Source of the DNA: Petasospora fabianii
Taxonomy: Eukaryota; Ascomycota; Saccharomycetes; Phaffomycetales; Wickerhamomycetaceae
Reading direction: 5' to 3'
Length of the DNA stretch: 64,000 nucleotides
Assembly: GCA_022641835.1 (NCBI GenBank)
Contig: CP048725.1
Span: forward strand, 248,001-312,000
In this document: positions 41,347 through 51,034 of the stretch, piece by piece
Layout of the letters: the number at the start of each line of letters is the position of its first letter
Position numbering within the stretch: the first letter of the stretch is position 1
The notes under the pieces: model-generated
Told to the model about the DNA's origin: nothing
Databases searched by the model: none
What the model saw: the letters and a program-made list of their open reading frames with translations, nothing else
Made by a program: the position numbers and the translations under genes

Positions 41347-43548
41347 TCACTTCCTCAAATCCTCTTCTATCCATTCGTTCAAAAACATAATCATCTCATG
41401 CACGGTCTTCTTCTGGTCCTGCTTCTGCTTGCGCCACTTGTCCACAACAGCCAGGATACCACCATTGATCCTGTCCAACTCCTTCTTTTCAACCTTCTTA
41501 GCCAGCAGCTTGCGAGACCTCTTCACAGAGTCCATAAAAGCGGAAGAAATGAGAAGATCGTCATCCTGAGCAACATGATCCAGCATGGAGCGCATCATTG
41601 CCGGGTCACCATTATGAGCAAGAGCACGAAGAGCAGTGGCATACAACGTGATGGTGTTCCGATCAACCCTGTAGGAATCTGAGGTTCTCGCTTGGGCGAT
41701 CAGCTCAATAGCCAGTCCATGGTTTCTTATCTCGATTGCAAGGCTGGCAAGTCTGTTGAAGTGTGTGGTGTTGAACTTGTCTTGGTTTTTCAGGACGAAC
41801 TGTCTCACCATTCCTGATGTCATATCAGATTTGACTCCTGTCTTCACGGCATGCCTGACTTCTTTCTGAAGCATTGAGAGATCCACATCAACTGGGATGT
41901 TAACGTGAAGATCCTGGATGAGTCTGTAAAATGAGGTGTCGTGTGTAGACTCCAACTGAATGAGACCATCAAGGACACGGTTCAACATTGGGATAGGTGG
42001 CCTGATACCTGCACGTAGAAGTTCGTTGACGAAGTAAAGGAGCCCTCTATCATCCTGCTTATTGATAAGCTCCTTGATCTTCTTTTCACGATCAGCAAAG
42101 CGTGGTGAGCGATGCGTGTGGATGACAGTAGCATGTTGCGTCTTCTTAAGCTCAATGATAACGTCATTAGCCCAAGGAATGACTGACTTGTACGCGCGGA
42201 TGGTATGGATGAACTTATTGGTGATTGTAGCATTATTGTCTGGGGAAGCAACAGTGAAAGATCTGGCAAGACCAAGGAAGTATGTCTCATTAAGCACAAG
42301 ATTGTTTTGCTTTTTGGCTAACTTGATGTAGTGAACAATCTCTGAGAGCATCTGACCTCTAGCTAGGTTCAAAATCACTTGAACATGAATCTGAGGAGTG
42401 ACTTCAATACTAAATCTTTGCAACAAGGACAAGTATTTTGATATGTGGTTGACTGTCATCTTCTTGTGGAACTGGTAGTACACCGCTGTCAACAGTCTCC
42501 GTGTTATATCTGAATCATCAAACTGACCAGCAATGGTCTCAACTTGCAAAAGGGCAGTATCGACATCCTCCTTCATGAGGCCATGTAGGAAATATGCCAT
42601 CTTTACTTCATCATGCTCCTCAGCACCTTGGCTCCTCAAATATTTGGTAAGCTGGGACATGTCACCTGCTGTAGCACCATTCAAGAATCCAGTGACAAGA
42701 AGACCATAAACCTTTGGACTCACTGGTACGGTTGGATTATTCTTAATCAGGTCCAATGCAAACTTCACAGTTGGGAAAGTGGAAACTCTGTTAGCGACTT
42801 TGAGGAAGATGTAGACTGTGTTCTCATCTTTTGGGTAGTCAGAGGAAACCATCTGATATAGGAGCTGCTTGGCGAACTCAGTATCTGTTCTGAGGAAGAC
42901 AGACAGTGCCATGTTGAAATAATGGGCGCTCACTTCTGACTGTTGAATGTATTGTGTGAAGATCTCTTCGAACAATTCGAAGTTCTTTGGCTTATATGCA
43001 GATTCGAGTGCAGCCTGGAGCAGATCGGGGCTGGTGTTGAATTTGGATGGGAAGATATGATAGAGATTGAGGACAGATCTATGAAGGCCAAGATCTAAAA
43101 GCCTTTGTGTGATTTCTGTCAATTCGGATGTGGTGAAAGACTGTGTGGAGAAGGATGGATTGTTGAGCATTTTGAACATGGAATCGAACTTGTTTTGGTC
43201 GATGTAGTCATGGCACCTCTTGAATGCAGCGGAATGACGAGTGTATGCAAGAGCCTTGGACTCTGTTCTGTGTGTTGTCGATTGTTTCAAGGATATGCTC
43301 GACATAGCCGGTTTAGTCTCATTCTCCTTATGTACAAGTGTTGGGATGAGACTCGGAATAGCAGTGTAGCCGTCGTTGACAACCGATGTTGATGATAATG
43401 GTCGGGCGTTGACTCTTGAGCGAGATGTTTGCCGCACCGCTTGCCGTTGATGCCCTCTGACCAGCAGTGAAGATACAGGGACATGATGTCGTAGGCCAAG
43501 CATATGCCGACTTCGTAGTGAGCCGATGGCTAGTGTGCAGCGTCGCAT
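41347..43548 (-). CDS. mitochondrial PPR-like helical-repeat protein
   Basis: A 733-residue protein. The first 50 residues are basic, rich in Arg and Ser and without acidic residues (MRRCTLAIGSLRSRHMLG), a strong mitochondrial targeting peptide. The rest is an array of helical hairpins with PPR-like spacing, for example VYIFLKVANRVSTFPTVKFA and VYGLLVTGFLNGATAGDMSQ. Yeast proteins of this kind (Ccm1, Pet309, Aep, Rmd9 groups) bind mitochondrial transcripts and control their maturation or translation. I cannot decide which, since PPR proteins diverge fast. The ATG at 43548 is the first in the frame. It is divergent from RAD18. Confidence 0.8.
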   Translation of the reverse strand: MRRCTLAIGSLRSRHMLGLRHHVPVSSLLVRGHQRQAVRQTSRSRVNARPLSSTSVVNDGYTAIPSLIPTLVHKENETKPAMSSISLKQSTTHRTESKALAYTRHSAAFKRCHDYIDQNKFDSMFKMLNNPSFSTQSFTTSELTEITQRLLDLGLHRSVLNLYHIFPSKFNTSPDLLQAALESAYKPKNFELFEEIFTQYIQQSEVSAHYFNMALSVFLRTDTEFAKQLLYQMVSSDYPKDENTVYIFLKVANRVSTFPTVKFALDLIKNNPTVPVSPKVYGLLVTGFLNGATAGDMSQLTKYLRSQGAEEHDEVKMAYFLHGLMKEDVDTALLQVETIAGQFDDSDITRRLLTAVYYQFHKKMTVNHISKYLSLLQRFSIEVTPQIHVQVILNLARGQMLSEIVHYIKLAKKQNNLVLNETYFLGLARSFTVASPDNNATITNKFIHTIRAYKSVIPWANDVIIELKKTQHATVIHTHRSPRFADREKKIKELINKQDDRGLLYFVNELLRAGIRPPIPMLNRVLDGLIQLESTHDTSFYRLIQDLHVNIPVDVDLSMLQKEVRHAVKTGVKSDMTSGMVRQFVLKNQDKFNTTHFNRLASLAIEIRNHGLAIELIAQARTSDSYRVDRNTITLYATALRALAHNGDPAMMRSMLDHVAQDDDLLISSAFMDSVKRSRKLLAKKVEKKELDRINGGILAVVDKWRKQKQDQKKTVHEMIMFLNEWIEEDLRK

Positions 43549-44293
43549 TGTTCAACGAACCTTAAGTGGATATGTTGTTAACAATGCTCCGGCACTGGTT
43601 TGTATTGGAGATGTAACTTAGCTCAATAGGTAAACTGGAGAATTTCCATAATATGCCTGCTCTGTTCAAGAAAAAGTTGAACGGGTATAGGGGTGGAGTG
43701 GAATATGTGATTTGACGGAGATATGGTTCGAGCTGGTTGTGTGTGTATCGGACTTGATGAGGTGCTCACAACGTAGGCTCCAGGATGGATGGTCGAGGAT
43801 ATAAGAATATGTTTTATTGTTGTGCCTATGGGCGTGGTGTAGGGATGGGTCGTTAGGGCTTGGGTCTCACCTATTTGAAGCTTGAAATTGATAGATGATC
43901 CGATGCTTTCTCTCCATCATGTTGGCACACACAACTTTTTTTCAGCACCCGGAAACGGCAACCTCCGGGCTGGAAGAGCGGGGCTCATAATACCCTCGGA
44001 ATTCCACTGAGCCTATCAGGGAGAGGGTGATTGCAATGAGGTGCATGCGCTTAGATAGGCTTCAGATAAGCTATCCGGACTGCTTTCAGCATCAACAAGG
44101 ACCTTTCCCATATTTCATGGCTCGTTTTGGCCAGATAGTGCTTAATCTCCCCCAGTCGGGCTAGCTCCACTTGCCTGAGCCAAGCAACGCGAACAAGACG
44201 CGATGATGCGCGTGCGTCCCGGATTCAAAAACACGGGGGCAAAGGACTTATGTCTCTCTTGCCGAAGTTCCATATTGTAGGATATCGTCCAGG
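43549..44293. other. divergent promoter region of the PPR gene and RAD18
   Basis: About 745 bp. A tRNA A-box-like TTAGCTCAATAGG at 43619 has no matching B box. No gene or clear regulatory site is recognised. Confidence 0.5.
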
Positions 44294-45583
44294 ATGGCTG
44301 CGTTCAAGTCTGCTGAGACCATAACGGATCCGCTGGACTTCAAGTCTTCCAGCGTGCCGAAACTTTGCGAGCTCGACTCACTGCTGCGATGCCATATCTG
44401 CAAAGAGTTCATGGTGGCGCCGATGCTCACGTCTTGCGGTCACAGTTTCTGCTCTGTGTGCATTCGCAAGTACTTGATCCACACGGCACAATGTCCCATG
44501 TGCTCACAGGAGCTTAGAGAGTCCCATCTGACGAGGAATGTGTTGGTAGAAGAGCTTGTGATATCGTTCAAAGAAGTACGATCTGATCTGTTGGCCGCAC
44601 TCATCAGCAGGAAGAGTCCTGGAAAGCCACGTTCTGGCCAGGCGATTCCACCTGAGAGTCGAGGAGATCGCACGGAGAACGAAGTCATTGATGTCGATGA
44701 GCTCGGTGATATTTCCGATTTCGATGAAGAAGTGCAGATCATCGAAGAGCACACTAAAAAGAGAAAGCAAACTCCAACAGAGAGTCGTGGTATCGATCAA
44801 TTGTTCAAGAAAATCAAGAAAGACCAACCGAAGGACAAGGATCCCACAGGTACCTGTCCTGTTTGCAACAAGGCTCTTCCACTAACTGTACTTCAGTCCA
44901 CACACATAGACATTTGTCTTGCTGGCGAAGAAGACCCTGCAGCCATAGATGAAGCCACACCATTAAGCCCATCACTGGAGCCACCATCACGACCTGAATC
45001 ATCACCATCAGTAGCATCGGTCTCGACGTTCTTCTCACGCAAAGAGCCGAAACCACAATACCAAAAGCTCACGAAACTTGACTATTCTTCTCTTTCTAAC
45101 TCTGCTTTGAAGGCCAAGCTTGCAAAGATTGAGCTCCCAACAAATGGCACCCGCCATCAACTTGAATCTCGTTATAATGAATACCTCATTCTTTGGAATG
45201 CCAACTGTGATTCTTTGAATCCTAAAAACCCAAAAGTACTGAGGAAGCAACTTGCACAATGGGAAAGTTCCTTACAATTCAAGACCAAGAGTGATAAACA
45301 GCTTGATAAGGATGGATGGAGGGATCTCATCGCTCAGGCGCGTCAGAGTGCACAGAATGCGAAGAAAAGAACTGACAAAGAGGAGGAGAAAATTGAACAT
45401 AACATTACTACCAGCGAAGAAGAGCAAAGCGTGGATATCATTGAAGATTCTTCTACCGAAGTGGCAGGACGTGATACGATCGGGACGGAGTCTATCGAGG
45501 CAACAGAGGCTACAAAAGATGTGCATGATAAAGACGGCGATGATGAAGAGAGTGAAGAAGAATCAAGATTCTTTGAGGGTTGA
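44294..45583 (+). CDS. RAD18: E3 ubiquitin ligase Rad18
   Basis: Acts with Rad6 to monoubiquitinate PCNA at stalled forks, starting post-replication repair. The 429-residue protein has the full family layout. A C3HC4 RING (residues 33-70: CHICKEF, SCGHSFCSVC, CPMC) is followed by an acidic linker, a UBZ4 zinc finger (CPVCNKALPLTVLQSTHIDIC, about 195-216) and a SAP motif (SNSALKAKLAKIELPTNG, about 265-300) for DNA contact. The C-terminus is acidic. The tandem CTG codons 30-31 sit on the conserved Leu pair before the RING (LDSLLRCHIC). Start at the ATG at 44294. Confidence 0.97.
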   Translation: MAAFKSAETITDPLDFKSSSVPKLCELDSLLRCHICKEFMVAPMLTSCGHSFCSVCIRKYLIHTAQCPMCSQELRESHLTRNVLVEELVISFKEVRSDLLAALISRKSPGKPRSGQAIPPESRGDRTENEVIDVDELGDISDFDEEVQIIEEHTKKRKQTPTESRGIDQLFKKIKKDQPKDKDPTGTCPVCNKALPLTVLQSTHIDICLAGEEDPAAIDEATPLSPSLEPPSRPESSPSVASVSTFFSRKEPKPQYQKLTKLDYSSLSNSALKAKLAKIELPTNGTRHQLESRYNEYLILWNANCDSLNPKNPKVLRKQLAQWESSLQFKTKSDKQLDKDGWRDLIAQARQSAQNAKKRTDKEEEKIEHNITTSEEEQSVDIIEDSSTEVAGRDTIGTESIEATEATKDVHDKDGDDEESEEESRFFEG

Positions 45584-45642
45584 AAGATTCTACATTGCAT
45601 AACGATAGATCGACAGAAAACGAATATTTTTGTAGAAAGTAT

Positions 45643-47055
45643 TTACAGAAGTGAACCACCAATCTTCTCGGAAAGCTTTTCTTCAACCTTCTCCTCGAGC
45701 TCTTCCTCATCGACAATAAAGGACTGAGTTCTAACCTTAACGATATCGCCCTCCTCAATAACTGTATCCTCCTCAACAACAACCACCGAGGTAGCCGTTA
45801 CTGTTGACTCGATAGGTTGAGTACTTAAATATGCACGTCTTGGATCATCCTCGGAAAACTCACCATCGACGAGTTGATCCAAGTAAGCAGTAACAGCGAG
45901 GAACTTCTCTCTTGGAACGTTCTGCTTGACCCAGTATCCGGCAAATGCAAGCAGAAGGAAGAACAAAGCCCAGTAGTAATTGGTGTATCTCACTCTAATG
46001 TTCTCAGGAACCTTGTAAACGTTGATAGTGGATGCAGCAGAGACAGAAGCAATGTACTTTCCATTAGGGGAGAACACAACTTTCGTGATGGCAAATGTGT
46101 GTACTTTCTCGAGTCTTTTAAGAGTAGCGAAGTCATCCAAGTCACAGATGGTGATGGAGTTATCATTACCCGTGCATACAACAAGAGAATCGTTGACAAC
46201 GTCCATTCCAGTGATCTTCTGGAACTTGTTAGAGAACACTCTGGCTTTTTTAGTCTTGAGGATTGGCTCTTTGGTCGCCTCATCAGTGGTAAGTTGAGAT
46301 TCGAGAAGAAGAACGCCAGCTTTGTTCTTAAGGTTCACACCAATGATCAATTTGTTGTCAGTGGCCCACTTGAGCTTGGTGAGACTGTAGTTGGATGTGA
46401 ATTTGTTGTAGGTGAGTGTGAGTGCCTCGCCGTCCTGCAAGACAACGATGGAGTTCTCGGTGATGTAAGCAATCTTCTTACCATCGGGAGAGATACCAAT
46501 GTCTCTGATCTCCTTGTCTTCTTCGACAGTCTCTTTCACCTCAAGGGTCTCTGGGTTGATGATCTGCACCGAGGATGGAATCTTGGATGACACGACAGCA
46601 GCAACGGAAGCATCTTTGGCGAGAGCGATGAGCTTGATGTAATCATTAAAGTCCTTGGAGTTAAGAACATCAATAGACTTCTCAAAATTGAAGGGTGACT
46701 CCTTCTTTTCACTCTTCTTCAATTGTCCAATGCCCGAGTACTCGAATTTACGCAGGGACCTATTGGTACCAGCCTCGATGCTTTTAGTGGACTCGTTGAC
46801 ACCTACAAGAATTGTACCCTTAGCAGCGGCAATGGCAGTTGGAGAGTCATTCTGTCCAGGGAACTCAAAGTCACCGGTGACCTTCAATGGAGATTGTGCA
46901 TTGTCGAGATCAATGGACACAGAGGAGATCTTATTTGGAATTCCGTTGTTACCCTCGCCACCACCACCGGCCACAAGTAGGGTCTCAGAGTCGGTGAACT
47001 GGGCTGTGTAAAGAGGATAGTTGATGTCGAGCGTGACTGAATTTTTTGGTGACAT
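45643..47055 (-). CDS. SEC12: Sar1 guanine-nucleotide exchange factor
   Basis: ER membrane protein that loads GTP on Sar1 and starts COPII vesicle formation. The 470 residues equal the usual length (471 in S. cerevisiae). The cytosolic beta-propeller starts at once and includes the K-loop region LLVAGGGGEGNNGIPNK and DSPTAIAAAKGTILVG. Later WD-like blades contain ITKVVFSPNGKYIASVSAA. A single membrane segment (YYWALFFLLLAFAGYWV, about 358-376) follows, with an acidic luminal tail lacking an HDEL-type signal. A Sed4-like paralogue is the only alternative, but that arose within Saccharomycetaceae. Divergent from the pyridoxal kinase gene. Confidence 0.94.
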   Translation of the reverse strand: MSPKNSVTLDINYPLYTAQFTDSETLLVAGGGGEGNNGIPNKISSVSIDLDNAQSPLKVTGDFEFPGQNDSPTAIAAAKGTILVGVNESTKSIEAGTNRSLRKFEYSGIGQLKKSEKKESPFNFEKSIDVLNSKDFNDYIKLIALAKDASVAAVVSSKIPSSVQIINPETLEVKETVEEDKEIRDIGISPDGKKIAYITENSIVVLQDGEALTLTYNKFTSNYSLTKLKWATDNKLIIGVNLKNKAGVLLLESQLTTDEATKEPILKTKKARVFSNKFQKITGMDVVNDSLVVCTGNDNSITICDLDDFATLKRLEKVHTFAITKVVFSPNGKYIASVSAASTINVYKVPENIRVRYTNYYWALFFLLLAFAGYWVKQNVPREKFLAVTAYLDQLVDGEFSEDDPRRAYLSTQPIESTVTATSVVVVEEDTVIEEGDIVKVRTQSFIVDEEELEEKVEEKLSEKIGGSLL

Positions 47056-47166
47056 CTCTGGGTGTATTACAATTAATAGAAGAGCAGAGCAGACGTGGGA
47101 AGGCCCTTAATCATTGTGGCGACATAGATATAAATTGGCCACCGCGGAACTGAACCTACAAGATAG

Positions 47167-47183
47167 CGTGGCGCGGCGCCACG
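47167..47183. promoter_or_regulatory. 17-bp inverted repeat in a divergent promoter
   Basis: CGTGGCGC and GCGCCACG flank a single G, a perfect 8+1+8 inverted repeat, 112 bp from the SEC12 start codon and 118 bp from the pyridoxal kinase start. Possible dimeric factor site; function inferred only from symmetry and place. Confidence 0.6.
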
Positions 47184-47300
47184 GCTTTCAAAAGTTGCGT
47201 GTTCGAACCTTTACAAAGTGACATATTTTTTAAACCTGAATTCTTATCAATTGAAAAGTCAAAGCGAGAACAATCAGAGACACTGCTTAGTCGACGTCCC

Positions 47301-48290
47301 ATGTCCACAAATGGCAGCATGACACGGTCATCCAGAGACACCAAGAAGCTTCTCTCCATCCAGTCACACGTTGTTCATGGCTACGTTGGCAATAGAGCTG
47401 CAACCTTCCCGCTTCAAGTGCGTGGATGGGACGTTGATGCGCTGAACACGGTGCAGTTTTCCAACCACCCGGCCTACGGAAAGTTCAAAGGGCAGAAGTG
47501 TCCTCCAGAGACCCTACGTGAGATTTACGAGGGACTTATTGATATCAAAGTCCAGTATGATGCTGTTTTGACGGGTTACATCCCAGGAGATGACGGGCTC
47601 GAGATTGTGGGTCAGATATGTACCTCTCTTTGTCAGCGTGGAATCAAGTGGATCTTGGACCCAGTGCTAGGAGACAATGGACGTATCTATGTCAGTGAGG
47701 GAAATATTAAGATATACAAGGACATTTTAATGTCAGGAGATGTTCATACAGTCACGCCGAATCAGCTCGAGCTGGAGGTATTGAGTGGAGTCAAGGTTGA
47801 TAGTCTGGAGTCGCTTAAAACGGCCATAACGGCTTTCAACCATCAATACCCAGTGAAGAACACGATCGTGACTAGCGTTCAGCTCGCTGATGATACGAAC
47901 AGTCTGTATAGTGCTGGATCACTGTACACTGTTGATGGTATCCTTAGATCGTTCTACTTCAAGGTCCCTCGCATCCGTGCTGGCTTCTCAGGCTCGGGTG
48001 ACCTATTCTCGGCCATTTTGACCAGTGCCATCATGAAGTATGACGACAGACAGGACTCCGAAATCACCGAGACAACAGCACTGGAGGATATCTCACTCGT
48101 TCATGCTCTCAACGAAGCACTTTCTGTTGTGGAGAAGGTGCTCCTCCTGACATTTGACTATGAAGTCCGGGCCTACAAAGAGAAGGGTGTGCCCCTCCCA
48201 GTGGATGTCAAGATCAACGATCTCAAACTTATCCAGGGACGTCGATACTACGAAATTGACATGGGTCACTTTGAGCCAAATGGTCTATAA
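47301..48290 (+). CDS. BUD16: pyridoxal kinase (Bud16 family)
   Basis: Phosphorylates pyridoxal, pyridoxine or pyridoxamine in the cytosol to make the vitamin B6 coenzyme. It is a 329-residue ribokinase-fold protein with LLSIQSHVVHGYVGNRAATF at the front, VQFSNHPAYG, WILDPVLGDNGRIYVSE in the middle and RAGFSGSGDLFSAIL, which holds the anion hole and catalytic Asp. The frame is open back to 47199 but without an ATG; the first ATG is at 47301 (MSTNGSMTRSSRD), and a second lies six codons on. S. cerevisiae Bud16 starts almost directly at the first strand, so the short leader is acceptable. Confidence 0.93.
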   Translation: MSTNGSMTRSSRDTKKLLSIQSHVVHGYVGNRAATFPLQVRGWDVDALNTVQFSNHPAYGKFKGQKCPPETLREIYEGLIDIKVQYDAVLTGYIPGDDGLEIVGQICTSLCQRGIKWILDPVLGDNGRIYVSEGNIKIYKDILMSGDVHTVTPNQLELEVLSGVKVDSLESLKTAITAFNHQYPVKNTIVTSVQLADDTNSLYSAGSLYTVDGILRSFYFKVPRIRAGFSGSGDLFSAILTSAIMKYDDRQDSEITETTALEDISLVHALNEALSVVEKVLLLTFDYEVRAYKEKGVPLPVDVKINDLKLIQGRRYYEIDMGHFEPNGL

Positions 48291-48507
48291 TATATATTTA
48301 TTGGCTTGAAAGATTGACAAACGTAGCTCCTAGACAAATAGAGAGAGGGTGTGTGTACCATATGTGCTCATCTCGCACTCCGGGCAGCCCCGCCAACAAT
48401 TCCTGCGCGGACACACACTTGTTGGGAATCGCACCACTGACCGCAGAACAACACCTCTATTTGCCACATTCAACTCACAGAAATCCCTTCTGTCGTTACC
48501 CTACGTT

Positions 48508-50133
48508 ATGACACGGTCCCTAGAGACTCTGGACATTGAAGTCCTTGAGAACATACTCTTTTTCTGCAATCAAAATGACCTTGTGGCGCTTGCACAAACT
48601 TGTCATGCTCTGTCTACCCCGGCCATCAAGAAGCTTTATCGCAGTATCTATGTGAGGCACCACCCAAGACTAATCACTGATGAGAGTTTTATTGATAGCT
48701 GGGCCACAGAGGTTGCAGGTGTCAGGAACATCTTCAAGCGAACTGATCAGAATGACTATCTGATATACCTCAAGCTAATATGTCTCGGGGAAAGTCTCAA
48801 GAAGTATGGACAACTCGTGGAGAGAGTTGCAATCTACGATGACATATTCACAGAAGAAGAAGGTCTGGAATATCTCATAACATTTGTCGACATAGTCAAG
48901 GGGTACTGTACCAACCTGAAGAGATTTTCATGCTACGATGAAAGGATTCAGAAGTTGCCACTCCCGCCGACAAAAGAGAACCTAGTCACATCTGACCTTA
49001 CGGAGCTCGACAAGACTACACATCTAATAAAGTCACTGAGAGTTCACATGCACAGATACACAGAACAGCACGATCTCCCTAACCTTTCAAAGCTCTCTTC
49101 CGTAGAAGAGCTCATTCTTGAAGATGATGAGTCCGCCTCACTCCGTCTGCTCAAGATTATGTCCAATGCCGGAGTCGAGAAACTCAAGCTAAAGCGCCTC
49201 GTCTTCAACCATGTGCACGGTCTTCATGACTACAATACTGTCCTTCGCTCACTGACTATTGAATTCATTGACGCATGCATTGACCTATCCCAGTTAGAGG
49301 AATTGGAGATGGGTATTGGCTGTCAGGAGGCAGAGTGTGATTGTCTCGGTCAGTTCCTGGACGATCTGGCTCCAAAGCTCACGAGCCTCCAGAGTGTCTC
49401 GTTCCATGAAAAGACATTTCACAGGGATCATTATCTAACGGAAGCTTGGGATGTCAGCATCGGCCGGTTTTTGTTGAATGTCAAATCCAAAGTCAAGTTT
49501 GTCGCTGTTCATCATAACCCACCAATTGACGGAAAGCTCACAAATGGTCTAGAAGGTAACGCACTTCGGAGAAGACGTCTTTACGAAAAGGTACTTCCTG
49601 ATCTCAAACATCTCGAAACTTTCGTATCACCGACATTTCTCCAATCATGTGCCTGTTACGAGGTGCTTGTATCTGACCTTCTTTGGAATGGCTGTGAGTG
49701 CGACTTTTGTAACCAATTCCTGCCCTTCTACGACAAGTACCTAATGGATCACGCATACTTTGATTCGGACGAGACTGACTTCAGGGATATGATTTCACCA
49801 CGTCTATTTGGTCTGTTTGGTGCTGAGATGACACGAAGATTGCAGAATAAGTATGACCTGGATGCGTTCAAGATCCCACCTGCTGCCACAACATGGAATT
49901 TCCACGGATACAAGGCCATCACTTGCTTCAATGATATTAACGAGTGCATGTTTGATCAGAAGCTCTTTGCCCCTCTTGCAGTTTGTGTCTCACACTTCAT
50001 GCTCAGTAGCATCAAGTTGATGGCCAAGTGCTGTCCGAAGCTCAAAAAGGTGGCTCTTACGGGGATCTTCTTCACCATTGATGAGAACAGGGAGGTGAAG
50101 TGTCTATACGATACACCGGAGAGGATTGTTTAG
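48508..50133 (+). CDS. F-box protein
   Basis: A 541-residue protein starting with an F-box (residues about 5-45: LDIEVLENILFFCNQNDLVALAQTCHALS in two parts, with the conserved Leu, Pro-free helix and LYRSIYV end). Such proteins bind Skp1 and bring substrates to SCF ubiquitin ligases. Leu-rich stretches downstream may form a solenoid, for example LSKLSSVEELIL. A cysteine cluster (CACYEV, then NGCECDFCNQF) near residue 390 may bind metal and recurs in some fungal F-box proteins such as the YDR306C group. The frame extends upstream to 48349, but those residues look unlike protein, and the F-box begins right after the ATG at 48508. Substrate unknown. Confidence 0.82.
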   Translation: MTRSLETLDIEVLENILFFCNQNDLVALAQTCHALSTPAIKKLYRSIYVRHHPRLITDESFIDSWATEVAGVRNIFKRTDQNDYLIYLKLICLGESLKKYGQLVERVAIYDDIFTEEEGLEYLITFVDIVKGYCTNLKRFSCYDERIQKLPLPPTKENLVTSDLTELDKTTHLIKSLRVHMHRYTEQHDLPNLSKLSSVEELILEDDESASLRLLKIMSNAGVEKLKLKRLVFNHVHGLHDYNTVLRSLTIEFIDACIDLSQLEELEMGIGCQEAECDCLGQFLDDLAPKLTSLQSVSFHEKTFHRDHYLTEAWDVSIGRFLLNVKSKVKFVAVHHNPPIDGKLTNGLEGNALRRRRLYEKVLPDLKHLETFVSPTFLQSCACYEVLVSDLLWNGCECDFCNQFLPFYDKYLMDHAYFDSDETDFRDMISPRLFGLFGAEMTRRLQNKYDLDAFKIPPAATTWNFHGYKAITCFNDINECMFDQKLFAPLAVCVSHFMLSSIKLMAKCCPKLKKVALTGIFFTIDENREVKCLYDTPERIV

Positions 50134-51034
50134 GTTTCAGTTTAATTCTAATAAGCATTAGGACCCGTTCAAAGACCGAGAGCACCTGCAATTGCTTGGT
50201 AGATCTGACCAGCAGACGCGTCCCCAATAGAGAAGCGCGGGCGTCGTAGAAAACCGTAGAAAGCTGTCAAACGGAGCACACACCGGCAAGATGGCGCCGC
50301 CTTATCGGTATTGGCCCGGCCTGGGGCCCAGGGGGGATGATGCCCATCTGCCCACGCCATGTGGCGTAACTTCGTGGGGCCCACAGACTTTTTAGGAGAT
50401 CGTGAGTTCCAGAGTTGCGGTGCACCGTTCTTAGTCATTCTGAACGCTTGTGAATCCCCTTGGCCCCAATAGCCGAGTGGCATCCATCACCAACGAGCCC
50501 AGCAATGTATTTGGTGCTGATGGAAGCTTCTGCCGATATACGCACATGTGCACCCTTCTTCCTATAACTCCCGTCTTTTCGAGTGGAGAGTGCGTCGAAC
50601 AATCTGCATGTCGAAAGAGCAACGCGATAATCCAAAAGCACGACGCGTCGAAGACTCTTTCGCGTTTGTTTACCTTTCTTATGTAAGCCCTACAAAAAAG
50701 CGCGGTCGCGCTCCTCGTTTCAGGCGCCTCATAAAGCGCGCCAGGCCCAGGACACATCTACCCTAAGGCAGACAAGCCGTCACGTCTTTATCATCTCTTC
50801 CACACGAATCCACCCACGGACACGTTTTCCAACCACCTTGAACGAATCGACACAGCTCGGACCAGCAAAGCCGCCCGTCAAACGAGCTTCTGCGCCGCCG
50901 ACACTCGCCCCCACAGCCAACCCTTACTTGATCCCGCCTCGAGAGCAACTATCCTTGCCGCCGGTTTGAGATCGAGTAGTCAGAGTGTGCTCTCTGGCCT
51001 CATTTCTCTGAATCACTGCCACCTACACAATACA
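50134..51034. promoter_or_regulatory. HCM1 upstream region with MCB and SCB sites
   Basis: About 900 bp. Two perfect ACGCGT boxes (50216-50221, 50643-50648) and one TTTCGCG, the reverse of the SCB CGCGAAA (50658-50664), with a further ACGCG at 50621. This fits G1/S control by MBF/SBF-type factors, as known for HCM1 in S. cerevisiae. The part at 50280-50390 is GC-rich. No frame here is supported. Confidence 0.6.

Noticed and set aside
43617-43690. tRNA-like A box (TTAGCTCAATAGG)
   Set aside because: No proper B box, no pairing acceptor arms and no T-run terminator.
47204-47216. B-box-like GTGTTCGAACC near the pyridoxal kinase start
   Set aside because: No A box or acceptor stem upstream; the nearby palindrome does not form a tRNA arm.
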